A stretch of 14,933 nt of DNA from Suillus spraguei (lineage: Eukaryota; Basidiomycota; Agaricomycetes; Boletales; Suillaceae): assembly GCA_016800925.1 (NCBI GenBank), contig JABCPU010001138.1, positions 1-14,933 of the forward strand, read 5' to 3'. Within the stretch, counting starts at the first letter, position 1; each line of letters starts with the position of its first letter. This document shows positions 1 through 8,520 of this stretch, piece by piece. The notes under the pieces were generated by a model. That model saw nothing but the letters and a program-made list of their open reading frames with translations. It was not told the DNA's origin and made no database searches. A program made the translations under genes and the position numbers.

Positions 1-419
1 TAACATCGTTGATATGAGCCTTGGCCGCTAGTGCCTCAAAGTCGGCGATGTAAGTGTGAAGATCTCCACTTCCTTGTTTGAGATCCCTGAGTTTCGTAAG
101 TGCAGTTCCCTTGGTATCCACTGGATCAAAAGCTTCTTTGAAGCTTTTCATAAAATCCACCATTGTCCCATAACCAACTTTTTGTCCGGAAGTGTCGGTT
201 GATTGAGCATGGTCAAGGAATTGCTCTTTCCAGGATTTGGCATTCTTCTCGGTCATGAAGGATGTTATGAAAATGATCTTCTGTTTTGTCGGTAGTGTAA
301 AGCTTTTCATTGATGTCGAAATGCAGATTGCATGACTGGATAAATTCGTGAGAGTTGTCGCGATCTCCATCAAAACCGGTTGGCTGACCGATTTTGTATT
401 CAAATTCTTTGGTCGTCAT
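1..419 (-). pseudogene. gag: Ty3/gypsy gag (capsid) N-terminal part, frameshifted, runs off the left edge
   Basis: This is the start of a retrotransposon Gag, which forms the virus-like particle. The ATG is at 417-419. The first residues contain PTGFDGDRDNSHEFIQSC, which resembles the N-terminus of fungal Ty3/gypsy capsids (typically P-x-x-F-D-G, then a FLxQC-like stretch). Near 280-290 the frame shifts by one base. The shifted frame then stays open to position 1 and contains FMTEKNAKSWKEQFLDHAQ and DLKQGSGDLHTYIADFEALA, both typical capsid motifs. The original frame stops at 213. The gene is therefore broken by a single indel. It lies about 200 bp downstream of the 5' LTR (617-1239) on the same strand, as expected. 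The zinc-knuckle end and pol lie outside the window. The family call rests on motif recognition only. Confidence 0.8.
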
Positions 420-604
420 ATTGGCGATTCATCTGGTGAGTTATACTTTCTCGGTGCCTACACGCGCTGTCTTGCTGTCCGTTAGGGCTTGTCTTCTGTC
501 AGAGGGTTTCTCTTGACAATCAGTTTAGCGTACGCGTACACTAATCTGCTTATCTAAGCAATCAGGGTTCGGGGTCGAAGACTGGATAGTTGACGATCAG
601 GTAG
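420..604 (-). other. 5' untranslated leader of the left retroelement
   Basis: This is the stretch between the primer-binding site and the gag ATG. No ORF was found. It contains a 10-bp palindrome GTACGCGTAC at 530-539, with an ACGCGT core. The 550-580 stretch (cagggttcggggtcgaag) superficially resembles a tRNA T-arm, but there is no tRNA around it. Packaging signals normally lie in such leaders, but none can be assigned here. Confidence 0.55.
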
Positions 605-615
605 ACTTTAATCTT
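605..615 (-). promoter_or_regulatory. Primer-binding site, Tf1/sushi-type self-priming
   Basis: On the element strand the 11 bases AAGATTAAAGT lie one base past the end of the 5' LTR. They are exactly complementary to ACTTTAATCTT inside the same LTR (879-889), which lies 34 bp downstream of a TATATAAG box, where transcription should start. Pairing stops at 11 bp on both sides. Known family fact: Tf1/sushi chromoviruses prime reverse transcription with the first 11 nt of their own mRNA instead of a tRNA. I see no match to a tRNA 3' end (no TGG start). That this site works this way is inferred from sequence. Confidence 0.72.
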
Positions 616-616
616 T

Positions 617-1239
617 TGTTACGAACTGGGGTGGCATCACCAGCGACAGTGAAAAAGACACAGATGGTCTGCTGGGAAGTTCTTACAATGTCCAGATGAG
701 GACAAGGTGAAAGTACAAGGAACACGTTCCGAGTACGATCAAGGGTTTGGCCTCAAAGACAAGTCTAAGAGGTTCTACAAGAATAGAGACTAAGGCTAAG
801 GAGTGCTTAGACTTAGAGACGATTCAGGATGACTTAGGTTGGAGACCTAAGCGAAGGAAGTTCCAGGTAAAACCCAGTAAGATTAAAGTAAAGAATCTAC
901 TACAAGTACACTGTGCTTATATAGGTACATATGTGCGCACAGACCAGGTAACCGTGGGAATATAAGTGCGTATCCTAATGAGGAAGGCATATATTGTACA
1001 AGCGTGTTGAAACGCATGAGTAAGGGATGAAAGCACGTGTTTGGCATACGCGTATGCTAAACCGGCTAAGTCCGAGAATAGAGTCATGGGAGTTCATGAC
1101 ATCACATGATATGACGTGTCGATGACGTATGGTTAAATCATATAGTCATGTGATATCTGATGGAAGTGGAAGTGTTTGTGTATCACGTGATATACAAGAA
1201 TAGAAAGGGAAATGAATAGGGGCACGTACAACTGTAACA
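617..1239 (-). mobile_element. 5' LTR of the left Ty3/gypsy element (623 bp)
   Basis: Read on the minus strand, the LTR begins TGTTAC and ends GTAACA, a perfect 6-bp terminal inverted repeat. Its R-U5 part (617-960) closely matches the LTRs at 5020 and 5419. Its U3 is about 150 bp longer than theirs and holds two palindromes: GCATACGCGTATGC (1044-1057) and TATCACGTGATA (1181-1192). The R-U5 part carries a short hairpin, CTTAGGT-tggag-ACCTAAG (833-851). No polypurine tract lies outside the U3 end (1240 onward), and a primer-binding site abuts the U5 end. This LTR is therefore the 5' LTR of the gag fragment at 1-419. The outer flank is gtcca, and its partner duplication would lie outside the window. 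Confidence 0.88.
879..923 (-). promoter_or_regulatory. LTR core promoter: TATA box and predicted transcription start
   Basis: On the minus strand TATATAAG (916-923) is followed about 34 bp later by ACTTTAATCTT (879-889). That is the normal TATA-to-start distance, and the start is independently suggested by the 11-nt complement in the primer-binding site. The same layout is in the LTR at 5419-5894, where the box is TATTTAAG and the start-like 11-mer is at 5623-5633. In the LTR at 5020 the 11-mer is at 5280-5290. Confidence 0.6.
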
Positions 1240-1387
1240 GTCCATTTTCGAGGTGTGTATATCATTATGGGTCAATAGTACAGTGCAGTCTGAAGGAGTC
1301 GCCCAGGTTTCCGCGTGGTTCTCACCATTTCTATATATGGCAAAGGTTCACGGGAAAGACTGAACCCCTGGGTCAGCCTCTGCAGAA
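1240..1387. other. Gap between the LTR and the first recognised exon
   Basis: There is no convincing exon here. A TATA-like tatatatgg lies near 1335, and a possible 3' splice site (ctctgcag) lies just before 1386. So the gene at 1388 may have upstream exons, possibly displaced by the retroelement insertion. Confidence 0.35.
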
Positions 1388-3920
1388 ATGATTCGGGTGA
1401 TCATGGCCCATTCTGACTATGATCCTGAACAGCGTGAGGGTGCTGTTGCTGAGGTATGACTTGAATCATATTTTTAGTGTCACACGATAACTTATGCATT
1501 TATACAGATTATATCTTTGATATTCGAGATGTTCCCTGAGTTCCTCAACATGGAAGGGCAGATAGCAAATATCAACATACCCTGTCGCATCACGCAGCAG
1601 TGAGAGTTGCAGTTGGCCTTTGGGATTATAGATGGCGGACAGAATTCTGGAAAAGCGGGCACTAATTCGACAAAGGGCAAGAAGAAAGCGAAGAAAGACG
1701 GCGATGAGGATGAGGATGAGGATGCTGGTGAACCACCATCAAGTGATCAGGAAACTGATGGTGAGGATGAAGAGATTGAAGGGACTGGCCACCAGCTACT
1801 CTGCAAGGAACACTGTTGAAAGGATATGGCACGCATAGAAAGCCTTCGTATGGAGGCACTCGATGCACAAAAGCTTTTGAATAGTGGAACAAAACTGACA
1901 TCCGTGAAACTCAATAACTTGTATGAACCATGGTCTCGCCAGTCAAGCATCCCCATGGGTGTTGGTACTAAAGCATTCAGGGGGCAGAATTTAATCACTT
2001 TTCACACACACGAGTGGTCTGTGGTGACAGGTGGAGCATGGGCGCACCGCCTGCGCATCCTTGCTTGCAGTGCGATCATGGAGCAGACAATCATCAGTAT
2101 GTACCGGATTGGCTTACTGGATTACATCAATGGAGGTGCAGCTGCCATTCGTCTTGCGATCGAGGACAACACTGAACGTTACCGGGTTCCTTGTCCTCTT
2201 TCAAGGAAGAAGCAGAAACTGAAAAGTCAGGTACTTGGTGCCACCGATCAAGCTGTGCAGCTGGTGTCAGGCCACATGAACCTGACATGGCCTGACCAAA
2301 TTGTTGCGGCAGTATTGCAGATTGACTTCAAATTGGAAGTTGAGCTTGAGTCACAAGCGTGCAATTCTCTACTAGTCCATCAGACTTGTCAAGCACAGAA
2401 GATTATTGATCTTGTACAGAACAGCCGTATTGCCTGGGTGGATACTACAAGCACTGTAGAGGCACGCGAACATCCCCCCTTCATGGTAAAGTTCAGGAAG
2501 CACTACAAGTACTCATTAAGGTAAGTATATTCACATAAAATAACATTATCTCATGATTCGCACCCTCTTCACTTGCAGATGCTGGACATCAATGCCCATA
2601 CCCAACGCCAGCCTTTGAAAAGCGATAAATCCCCCTTTGACAGTGACCTCCCACTGATTGATTGACTCTGTGTCCTGTACAGAGCAGCAGAGGGTGAGGG
2701 GTTCGCCTCCCGCATTCTGAAGAACAAGAAGTTTTTGGTGCCATCGGAAGAGGACGAGATTATACTGCTGGAGGCCGAGGCAAGAACTCGCCAGAAACAT
2801 CAAGATTGTGCCGAGGAGCATGATGAGAATGAAGAACCATCAATGTTGAATGCAAAGAAAGGTCAAGGTAAGCGAGTCATTCATAAGGGTATAAAATTGA
2901 CTGCATACGACATCAGATAGTAATGGTGCTAGAGGCGCGCCTAGTCAGTCTGAGGCAGAGAGTCAATCAGGTAAGATGCATTATTTGCTGGCTCCAGTGC
3001 AATATTCAGCAATAATGCAGGTGCTGTGGATCTCTGCGTCCACCCAACTTGTCCTTCTTCCTCTACCCAACCATCCGTGCAGCACGAGGCTTGTATAGAT
3101 TTCACAGGAAGCGTGGACTCCCCTTTAGATGCAGACTCCACTCTGGATAACGACCCTACTTTGGCCTCCGACCTCACACTAGATAGCGACCCCATTCCTA
3201 GTTCTCCGATTCTCAATGCCAACCACGTCCTACCCTACCCCGCTCAAGGACTTACCTCAGATGTTTCGATCAGGAGTAACACTGACCTTAACGCAAGTGA
3301 GGACAGTGGTGAGTATAATACTTTGTGAGGCTAGTACACTATTGGTTGCGTGACAGTGGGGTCAGACCGAAATATGACCAATCCAATTTTCCATTTACCT
3401 CCATAAATTGTTTTTGATGCTTCTTCATGCAGTGCTTACTGCTGAAGATGATGGCATAGGATCAGCTGCTAAGTCAGGTGAGTTGTAAACCGCTACAAGA
3501 TATCTGGCGTGTTCCAACTAATCTTTAAGATGATGAACTGGGGAGTAACCTACTTGCATCCAATGATGTCTCTTACAAGGAGCCAGGCAAAGCAATTCTG
3601 CGGCCTCGACCTATTTTGTGCAGAGGAAAGAACACTGGCAGAGGGACTGAAGGGCATCGGCCAACTAAAGAGGTGGCGTCCACCTCGAAGAAGCACCAAG
3701 CCTCCCACTCGGTATCTTCAAGCGATTCTTATGGTAGTGGGCGCAAGTGTTGTATCCCTGAAATATAAATACAAATGCTAACACTTCTCCCATAGATACT
3801 GCCAATGGGAAGCATGACAAAAAGCGCCGGCAGCTCAATGAATGTGATGCTGGTTTATCTGGTAATGCAGTCTCCCAGCCTTATGAAGATAATGACACTA
3901 TATTCTCCCAACTGGCGTAA
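1388..3920 (+). pseudogene. Decayed multi-exon host gene of unknown function (eight exons)
   Basis: I do not recognise the protein. Exons that fit one frame: 1388-1453, 1508-2520, 2579-2867, 2917-2970, 3021-3308, 3433-3477, 3530-3733 and 3796-3920 (stop TAA 3918-3920). Introns are 49-62 bp, except one of 124 bp; donors include GTAAGT, GTAAGC and GTGAGT. From exon 3 onward every junction is phase 1 and joins cleanly, which is strong evidence of a real gene. Product, about 690 residues: a short N-terminal segment, a Lys-rich then Asp/Glu-rich linker (about 1670-1790), a folded-looking 230-residue block (1826-2520, with GGAWAHRLRILACSAIM), a charged segment, an Asp/Ser/Thr-rich disordered stretch (3026-3300), and a basic Ser-rich tail. 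Damage: in-frame TGA at 1601, 1817 and 2663, and exon 2 ends in phase 2 while exon 3 needs phase 0. The true start is uncertain. It could be an old transposon-related protein. Confidence 0.55.
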
Positions 3921-4477
3921 TACCCTGCTCTTATATATGAAGTTATTGAGCAACTGGACAACATAACTTCGACCTTTTTATTAATAATAATTTGTTGTGT
4001 ATTCTCCAGAGTTTGTTGAATATTGTAACTTCTGCTCTTCCCAACTCGCACGTGAGAAAACGGTTAATTGTGTACTTGGTACTTATCAAGTGCAGAGCAC
4101 GAGCAAGTGATACGAATGACCACCGTTTTCATCGATCGAGACTCGAAGGTAATATCTCACTTTAAGTTCATTGAGATACACATCTTACTGCCTGTGATGT
4201 TGGCCAGCATCCAAACCCCACTACTGGTCGCCTGCAGGTCCCACGTCCTCAGAATCCTCAAACATTTTGATTCATGTCCTTCACTGCAAAACCCACTGCT
4301 GCCTACTTATACTCCCACAGGACAACCTGGGTCATCTAATCCTACTTGATACACAAATAATGGCAAGAAAAAGATGAAATGTAAGTATGAAACTAAGTCC
4401 ATACAACAGTTTTTGCGCGTGATGAAAACAGGGTATGAAAATAAGCATTGAGAGGATCCTGCCTTGAACTAACGCCC
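3921..4477. other. Intergenic spacer between convergent genes, no confident gene
   Basis: The first part is AT-rich (ttattaataataattt near 3980). A 93-codon open stretch at 4068-4349 has no recognisable content. Intron-like signals occur (gtaatatctc near 4149, a strong gtaagtatg near 4381, several cag sites), so an extra exon or a remnant cannot be excluded. I see no RNA gene or terminator that I can support. Confidence 0.4.
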
Positions 4478-5019
4478 TCACGCAGACGAAGACCACTGAT
4501 CATTACCTCCACTCTCACCCATGTGCCGCTCTCGCCCTGTCACACGTCCCTTGCCCTTGGTATGCCTTTTCTTCACCGACGGCACTTTATCATCATCACC
4601 AGCAGCCAGGCGCTTTGTGGAAGGGCCTGGGGCCATCTCGAAGTGATCCGAAGATATATTGAAAAACTGTGCGGACTCAGCATTGGCTCTATGTGCTGAC
4701 CAATGAGAAGGGCCCATCGGAAATGTGTAGATGAGTGAGGGGTCACCCATGCGGGGGAGGCGGATATCATTTTTGAGCAGGGTTTTAGCACTGGTCAAAC
4801 TCAGGTTCGCCCACTTATCACGATGGCCGGCACCGTGAGAAGAATGGAGCTGTTGTTGACCATCGAAAGAGATGACAGAATATCCCGATTCACTGCCTTG
4901 CAAAGACGGGGCATCGTAAGAAATCTCTGAAGTGCAAATTGAAGAAATGCATGACCAGTGTTTGGATGGGATGATGGCAACAGGATGATTGGCAAGGTTA
5001 GAGTTAGCATCATGAAGAG
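4478..5019 (-). pseudogene. 3' end of an unknown host gene, cut off by an LTR at 5020
   Basis: This minus-strand frame is open for about 180 codons, from the LTR edge at 5019 to a TGA at 4478-4480, with no start codon in its upstream half. That fits the last exon of a longer gene whose 5' part was separated when the retroelement inserted. The translation includes PVAIIPSKHWSCISS, then LTSAKTLLKNDIRLPRMGD, and ends with a basic nuclear-signal-like tail (KRLAAGDDDKVPSVKKRH, then KGKGR) and a Ser-rich end. No family is recognised. A small nuclear or regulatory protein would fit the basic tail, but this is only an inference. It is convergent with the gene ending at 3920. An exon starting within this stretch is also possible. 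Confidence 0.5.
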
Positions 5020-5974
5020 TGTTACAAACTGGGGTGGCGTCACCAGCGACAGTGAAAAGACACAGCTGGTCTGCTGGGAGTTCTTACAATGTCCAAAAGA
5101 GGACAAGGTGAAAGTACTAGGAACGCGTTCCAAGTACGATCAAAGGTTCGGCCTCAAAGACAAGTCTAAGAGGTTCTGTGAGAATAGAGACTAAGGCTAA
5201 GGAGTGCTTAGACTTAGAGACGATTCAAGACGACTTAGGTTGGAGACCTAAGCAAAGGAGATTCCAGGTAAAACCCAGTAAGATTAAAGTAAAGAATCTA
5301 CTACAAGTACACTGTGCTTAAATAGGCCAATATGTGCGCACAGACCAAGTAACCGTGAGAACGTAACTGCGTATCCTAATAAGGAAGGCATGTGTTGTAC
5401 AGATGCATTGAGCATATGTGTTACAGTTGTACGTGCCCCTATTCATTTTCTCTCTGTCTCCTTACTTGTACATCACGTTACATGACTCTGACTCATATGC
5501 TCAACGCATTTGTACTATAGTTGCCTTCCTTATTTGGATACGCACTTACTTTCCCACGCCTCTCTTGGTCTATGCGCATATATTGGTCTATTTAAGCACA
5601 TTGTACTTGTAGTAGATTCTTTACTTTAATCTTACTGGGTTTTACCTGGAATCTCCTTTGCTTAGGTCTCCAACCTAAGTCGTCTTGAATCGTCTCTAAG
5701 TCTAAGCACTCCTTAGTCTTAGTCTCTATTCTCGCAGATACCTCTTAGACTTGTCTTTGAGGCTGAACCCTTGATCGTACTTGGAATGCGTTCCTCGTAC
5801 TTTCACCTTGTCCTCTTCTGGACATTGTAGAACTTCCCAGCAGACCGGCTGTGTCTTTTCACTGTCGCTGGTGACGCCACCCCAGTTCGTAACAATATGA
5901 GTCAAAGTCATGTGACACAACATACAAGTATGGGAACAAAGGGGAAATGAATAGGGGCACGTACAATTGTAACA
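5020..5974 (-). mobile_element. 3' LTR of the truncated element, split by another LTR
   Basis: It begins TGTTAC at 5020 and ends GTAACA at 5974 in plus coordinates. Without the nested solo LTR and its extra target copy it is about 474 bp (5020-5418 plus 5900-5974), matching the 476-bp solo LTR. A polypurine tract abuts it at 5978-5987, so it is the 3' LTR of the element to its right. The outer flank is aagag. The partner duplication is lost with the 5' LTR. Confidence 0.85.
5414..5899 (+). mobile_element. Solo LTR (5419-5894) with 5-bp target duplication atatg
   Basis: A complete 476-bp LTR in plus orientation starts TGTTACAG at 5419 and ends GTAACA at 5894. It is flanked by atatg on both sides (5414-5418 and 5895-5899). 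Removing it plus one copy of atatg restores a continuous minus-strand LTR. It is a solo LTR because no internal sequence accompanies it, which implies insertion followed by LTR-LTR recombination. It is nearly identical to the LTR it interrupts (R-U5 differs at scattered sites, by eye roughly 5%), so it is a relatively recent event. Confidence 0.9.
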
Positions 5975-5977
5975 TTA

Positions 5978-5987
5978 CCCCCTTTTT
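5978..5987 (-). promoter_or_regulatory. Polypurine tract of the truncated element
   Basis: On the minus strand AAAAAGGGGG is followed by TAA and then the LTR start TGTTAC. This is the expected plus-strand primer just upstream of a 3' LTR in Ty3/gypsy elements. It also fixes the element's orientation. Confidence 0.8.
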
Positions 5988-5992
5988 ACATT

Positions 5993-6009
5993 GAAAGTCA
6001 CCGACTTTC
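5993..6009. other. Short hairpin between the accessory ORF stop and the polypurine tract
   Basis: A perfect 7-bp stem with a 3-base loop: GAAAGTC-acc-GACTTTC. It overlaps the stop codon of the accessory ORF (6008-6010) and sits 5 bases from the purine tract. Its function is unknown. Confidence 0.5.
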
Positions 6010-8251
6010 AAACATTTCTGTTGTCATCATAGACGGGATCATAGTCATCATAGTTAGCGACGTCTTCATCAGCGGCACTTCCTCCTAATGTCATATACCA
6101 TACTTCCAATCTCAGATCCGATCATATCCGTCCAGATCCGATCGTTTCCATATCCGTCCGGTCCACAGATCCTGTCCGGACCACCCATCCGAATGTACTC
6201 ACTTCTCGCACCTTAACTCCCTGGTGAACATCTGCGTCTATCTCCTTTCGTCATTTCTCCTACTACCGGTACTCCGGCTGTTTATATTTCCGTCCTGTGT
6301 TACTGATCCGTTTCCTGTGTTCATTTCCGATTCATGCTTACTGATCCGCTGTGCAATAACTAATAGACTTCCTTTACACTTTGTACATAGCCCTCGGTCC
6401 CGGACTTGCTGATTATCCGTCTTAGATACTTACTGTATATAAACCACTTGTAGATCTCCATAGAACCTTAGTTCGAATATCATCTTAGATTCTACTCATT
6501 CTGCCTCCTCCAGACTTAAGTCACTCTCCGCTTTAAGTCACCCTCCGAGACTTAGGATTGACTCCTATAGTCCATACCTCCGACTCTATCTTCGGATAGT
6601 CCATCTCCGTTAGTTTCTAGTTAGGAACTTGTTCCGAAACTAGCCTTAATCTCTTTCCTCTCCTTACGTTCCGAATTACCTTCGGACGTATTGTATCCGA
6701 CACCCTCGGACACCCGGATCCGTCACGCAACCCCTTCCAGGTCTTCAGACGAATAACTCCTCCCTGAAATAAAGGGCATTACTCGAGAAAGGGGCACAGT
6801 GTACGAACTGAGGCCAAAGCCCTTTGGATCTCTCTACCCTTGAGTACAGTCTTAACACCTAACATATAAGCTGCCTCCTCTTCTGCTACAGTCCTCACCC
6901 GTCGACCTTCTTTTCGTCGCCGACGGTTAATAAGATACTGTTCCCACCTATGCAGTGCATCATAAAATCCATCATCCTTCCAAGTAAGTGTAAATGGAGG
7001 TTCCCCTTGACGTTGGGGGCAGTAAATGGACAGATGGGTAGGAGCGTGTCATAGGCAGATTTGGCACTGATAATCGAGACAATTCTTCTGTCGATGTCCG
7101 ATAATGCCACAGATTCGGCATTTCATGTTTTCATCAGTGTTGGAAATAGACATGCATAATGGTGATGGTGAGATGATGGGTGTAGGACTGGTGGATCTAG
7201 CACGCTTCTTCCCTTTCTTTCGTATCATGCGTTTTAAGGCAACAGCATTGTCGCATCGAAGCTGTGCTTGTTGCTTGGTGGTCAGGGTGTACGCAGATGC
7301 GGGGAGGTTGGGAGTTGTTCCACGTTCAGCAACCGCAAGGAGTTCGTTAGAGGAAGAGGGAGAAGTGGTACCTAAGTCTTTTACTAAGACTGGCGAGACA
7401 GGATCCATTGGACCAAATGATGATGGGATAGACATGGGAGGATGGATGTGAAGGTCGCGAAGACGAGGACCTAGTGTTATTAGTTCAACCATGGGAATCC
7501 CTAATCTTTTTGCAGCTTCACACTGTTCCTCTGTACAGGGCTCATATAACCATGCAGGATGGTCATGAGAGACTACAATGGGAGACAATGAAGTTGGTTG
7601 TTCGACGGGAGATGGGGTTCGGGGAGAAGCGAGGTCGGCTTGTGTTTGTTGCAAATCAGTGATGGCTTCTTTGACTAAGTTTCTGGCTGCTCTGGTTTCA
7701 GCGACTGATTGCTGGATGGTTTTGACGACTGCATTGGTGAGCTGCCCGATCTCTTGGACAGCAGTGCATAAGCCAGCAAGGGCGTCAACACTAGAATACA
7801 TACGCGAAGCAGGGGGTGCTGGGATAGGAAGTGTCATATCTTCCTGCGGAGAGGGAGGTCGAGCAACACCTGCTCGACATTTGGCCACGATGTGAATAGC
7901 TTCTTCAACATTGCTTTTAAAAGAACCAGGAAGCAACAACATAGCATAAGAACGAATGTGTTTTTGAAGATGTAAGAAGCGTTGGCGATATGTAGTGTCG
8001 GTGGTTTCGTTGGCTGTGGCTTCGATAAGGGCGGCAGTATGGATGATGTTGACGAGGAGGAGGGCCAGACAGGCACCTCTTTCTGTGAGGATCCTTTCGA
8101 TTTCAAGGGCGTGTCCTTCACATAGAAGGGCAGCTTCGATATAGGAGGTATTGTCGATTTCAGTGGCAAGGGTTCCATAATGTTCAGTTTCAGAGTCGGA
8201 GTCATTGTTGGCAATGGTGACGGGAGTGATATAGGCAGTGGGGAAAGACAT
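6008..8251 (-). pseudogene. Accessory ORF downstream of pol: double zinc-knuckle protein, interrupted
   Basis: The ATG is at 8249-8251, about 55 bp after the pol stop. The N-terminal 300 or so residues are helical and Ala/Leu-rich, then Pro/Ser-rich, with a conserved-looking CTEEQCEAAKRLGIPMVEL near residue 240. A basic stretch (RMIRKKGKKRAR) precedes a CCHC knuckle, CRICGIIGHRQKNC. A second cysteine cluster of C-x2-C-x6-H-x4-C type follows and contains an in-frame TGA at 7049-7051. The frame continues for about 90 codons to a TAA at 6779-6781. Past a 672-bp insert (6086-6757) it ends in an acidic tail, DEDVANYDDYDPVYDDNRNV, with TGA at 6008-6010. From general recall, similar zinc-knuckle ORFs accompany Ty3/gypsy elements in agaricomycetes. 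Nucleic-acid binding is likely from the knuckles, but its role is unknown. Confidence 0.7.
6086..6757 (+). mobile_element. 672-bp LTR-like insertion in the accessory ORF
   Basis: The hexamer tcctcc flanks the segment (6080-6085 and 6758-6763). Removing the segment and one hexamer joins the accessory ORF in frame, so this is an insertion. It has no coding sequence. It carries a TATA box, TATATAAA (6436-6443), in plus orientation and many ATCCG/TCCGTC motifs near 6117-6185. A TG start is at 6089 (TGTCATAT), but no matching CA end or clear terminal repeat was found, so the exact ends and family are open. The best guess is a solo LTR of a different retroelement family. Confidence 0.6.
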
Positions 8252-8305
8252 TTCAATAGTGGTAGTTGATCAAGTGCTAGTGCAATTCGATTGACTGGAG
8301 GATAA

Positions 8306-8520
8306 TCAGAGGGCATGTTGCTTCTTATAAGCATTCAAGATTTGAGCAGAGTTCTTCAAGTTCTTTTCTGGGAGCCATTCGTTATCTCCCGATGAATATC
8401 CTTTCCAGGAAACGAGATAGCATCGACGAGTGCCAGTTCCTTTGTGAGAGAGAATTGCTTCTATTTCATATTCTTCCTCTTCTTCGATGATGTCTGGTGG
8501 TGGTTCAGGGAAGTTCGGAC
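8306..8520 (-). pseudogene. Chromodomain at the integrase C-terminus
   Basis: After an acidic linker of five Glu, the sequence reads YEIEAILSHK, then CYLVSWKGYSSGDNEWLPEKNL and ILNAYKKQ. It has the aromatic positions of a chromodomain (Tyr, the Trp of SWKGY, the Trp of NEWLPE). In chromoviruses this domain directs integration to heterochromatin through methylated histone H3. That would fit insertion into this repeat-rich region, but the link is inferred. Confidence 0.85.

Noticed and set aside
560..585. A tRNA T-arm-like stretch (cagggttcggggtcgaag) near the primer-binding site
   Set aside because: There is no cloverleaf or tRNA 3' end, and it is about 30 bp from the LTR. The 11-nt self-priming match explains the site better.
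747..965. Short open frames within the LTRs (747-965, 4958-5194, 5418-5612, 5726-5923)
   Set aside because: They lie in LTR R-U5 or U3 sequence, shared among the three LTRs because of common ancestry, and look like no known protein.
1600..1631. Intron that would remove the TGA at 1601
   Set aside because: The donor gtgaga and acceptor tatag are only 32 bp apart, and splicing leads into a frame with a stop or a less plausible Arg-rich reading. The acidic frame was kept and the TGA counted as a lesion.
4068..4349. A 93-codon plus-strand frame in the spacer
   Set aside because: It has no recognisable content, a weak context and possible splice signals inside. Support is insufficient to call a gene.
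7104..7895. Plus-strand open frames opposite the accessory ORF (7104-7451, 7474-7662, 7578-7895)
   Set aside because: They are antisense shadows. The minus-strand frame carries the zinc knuckle and a 400-codon open frame.
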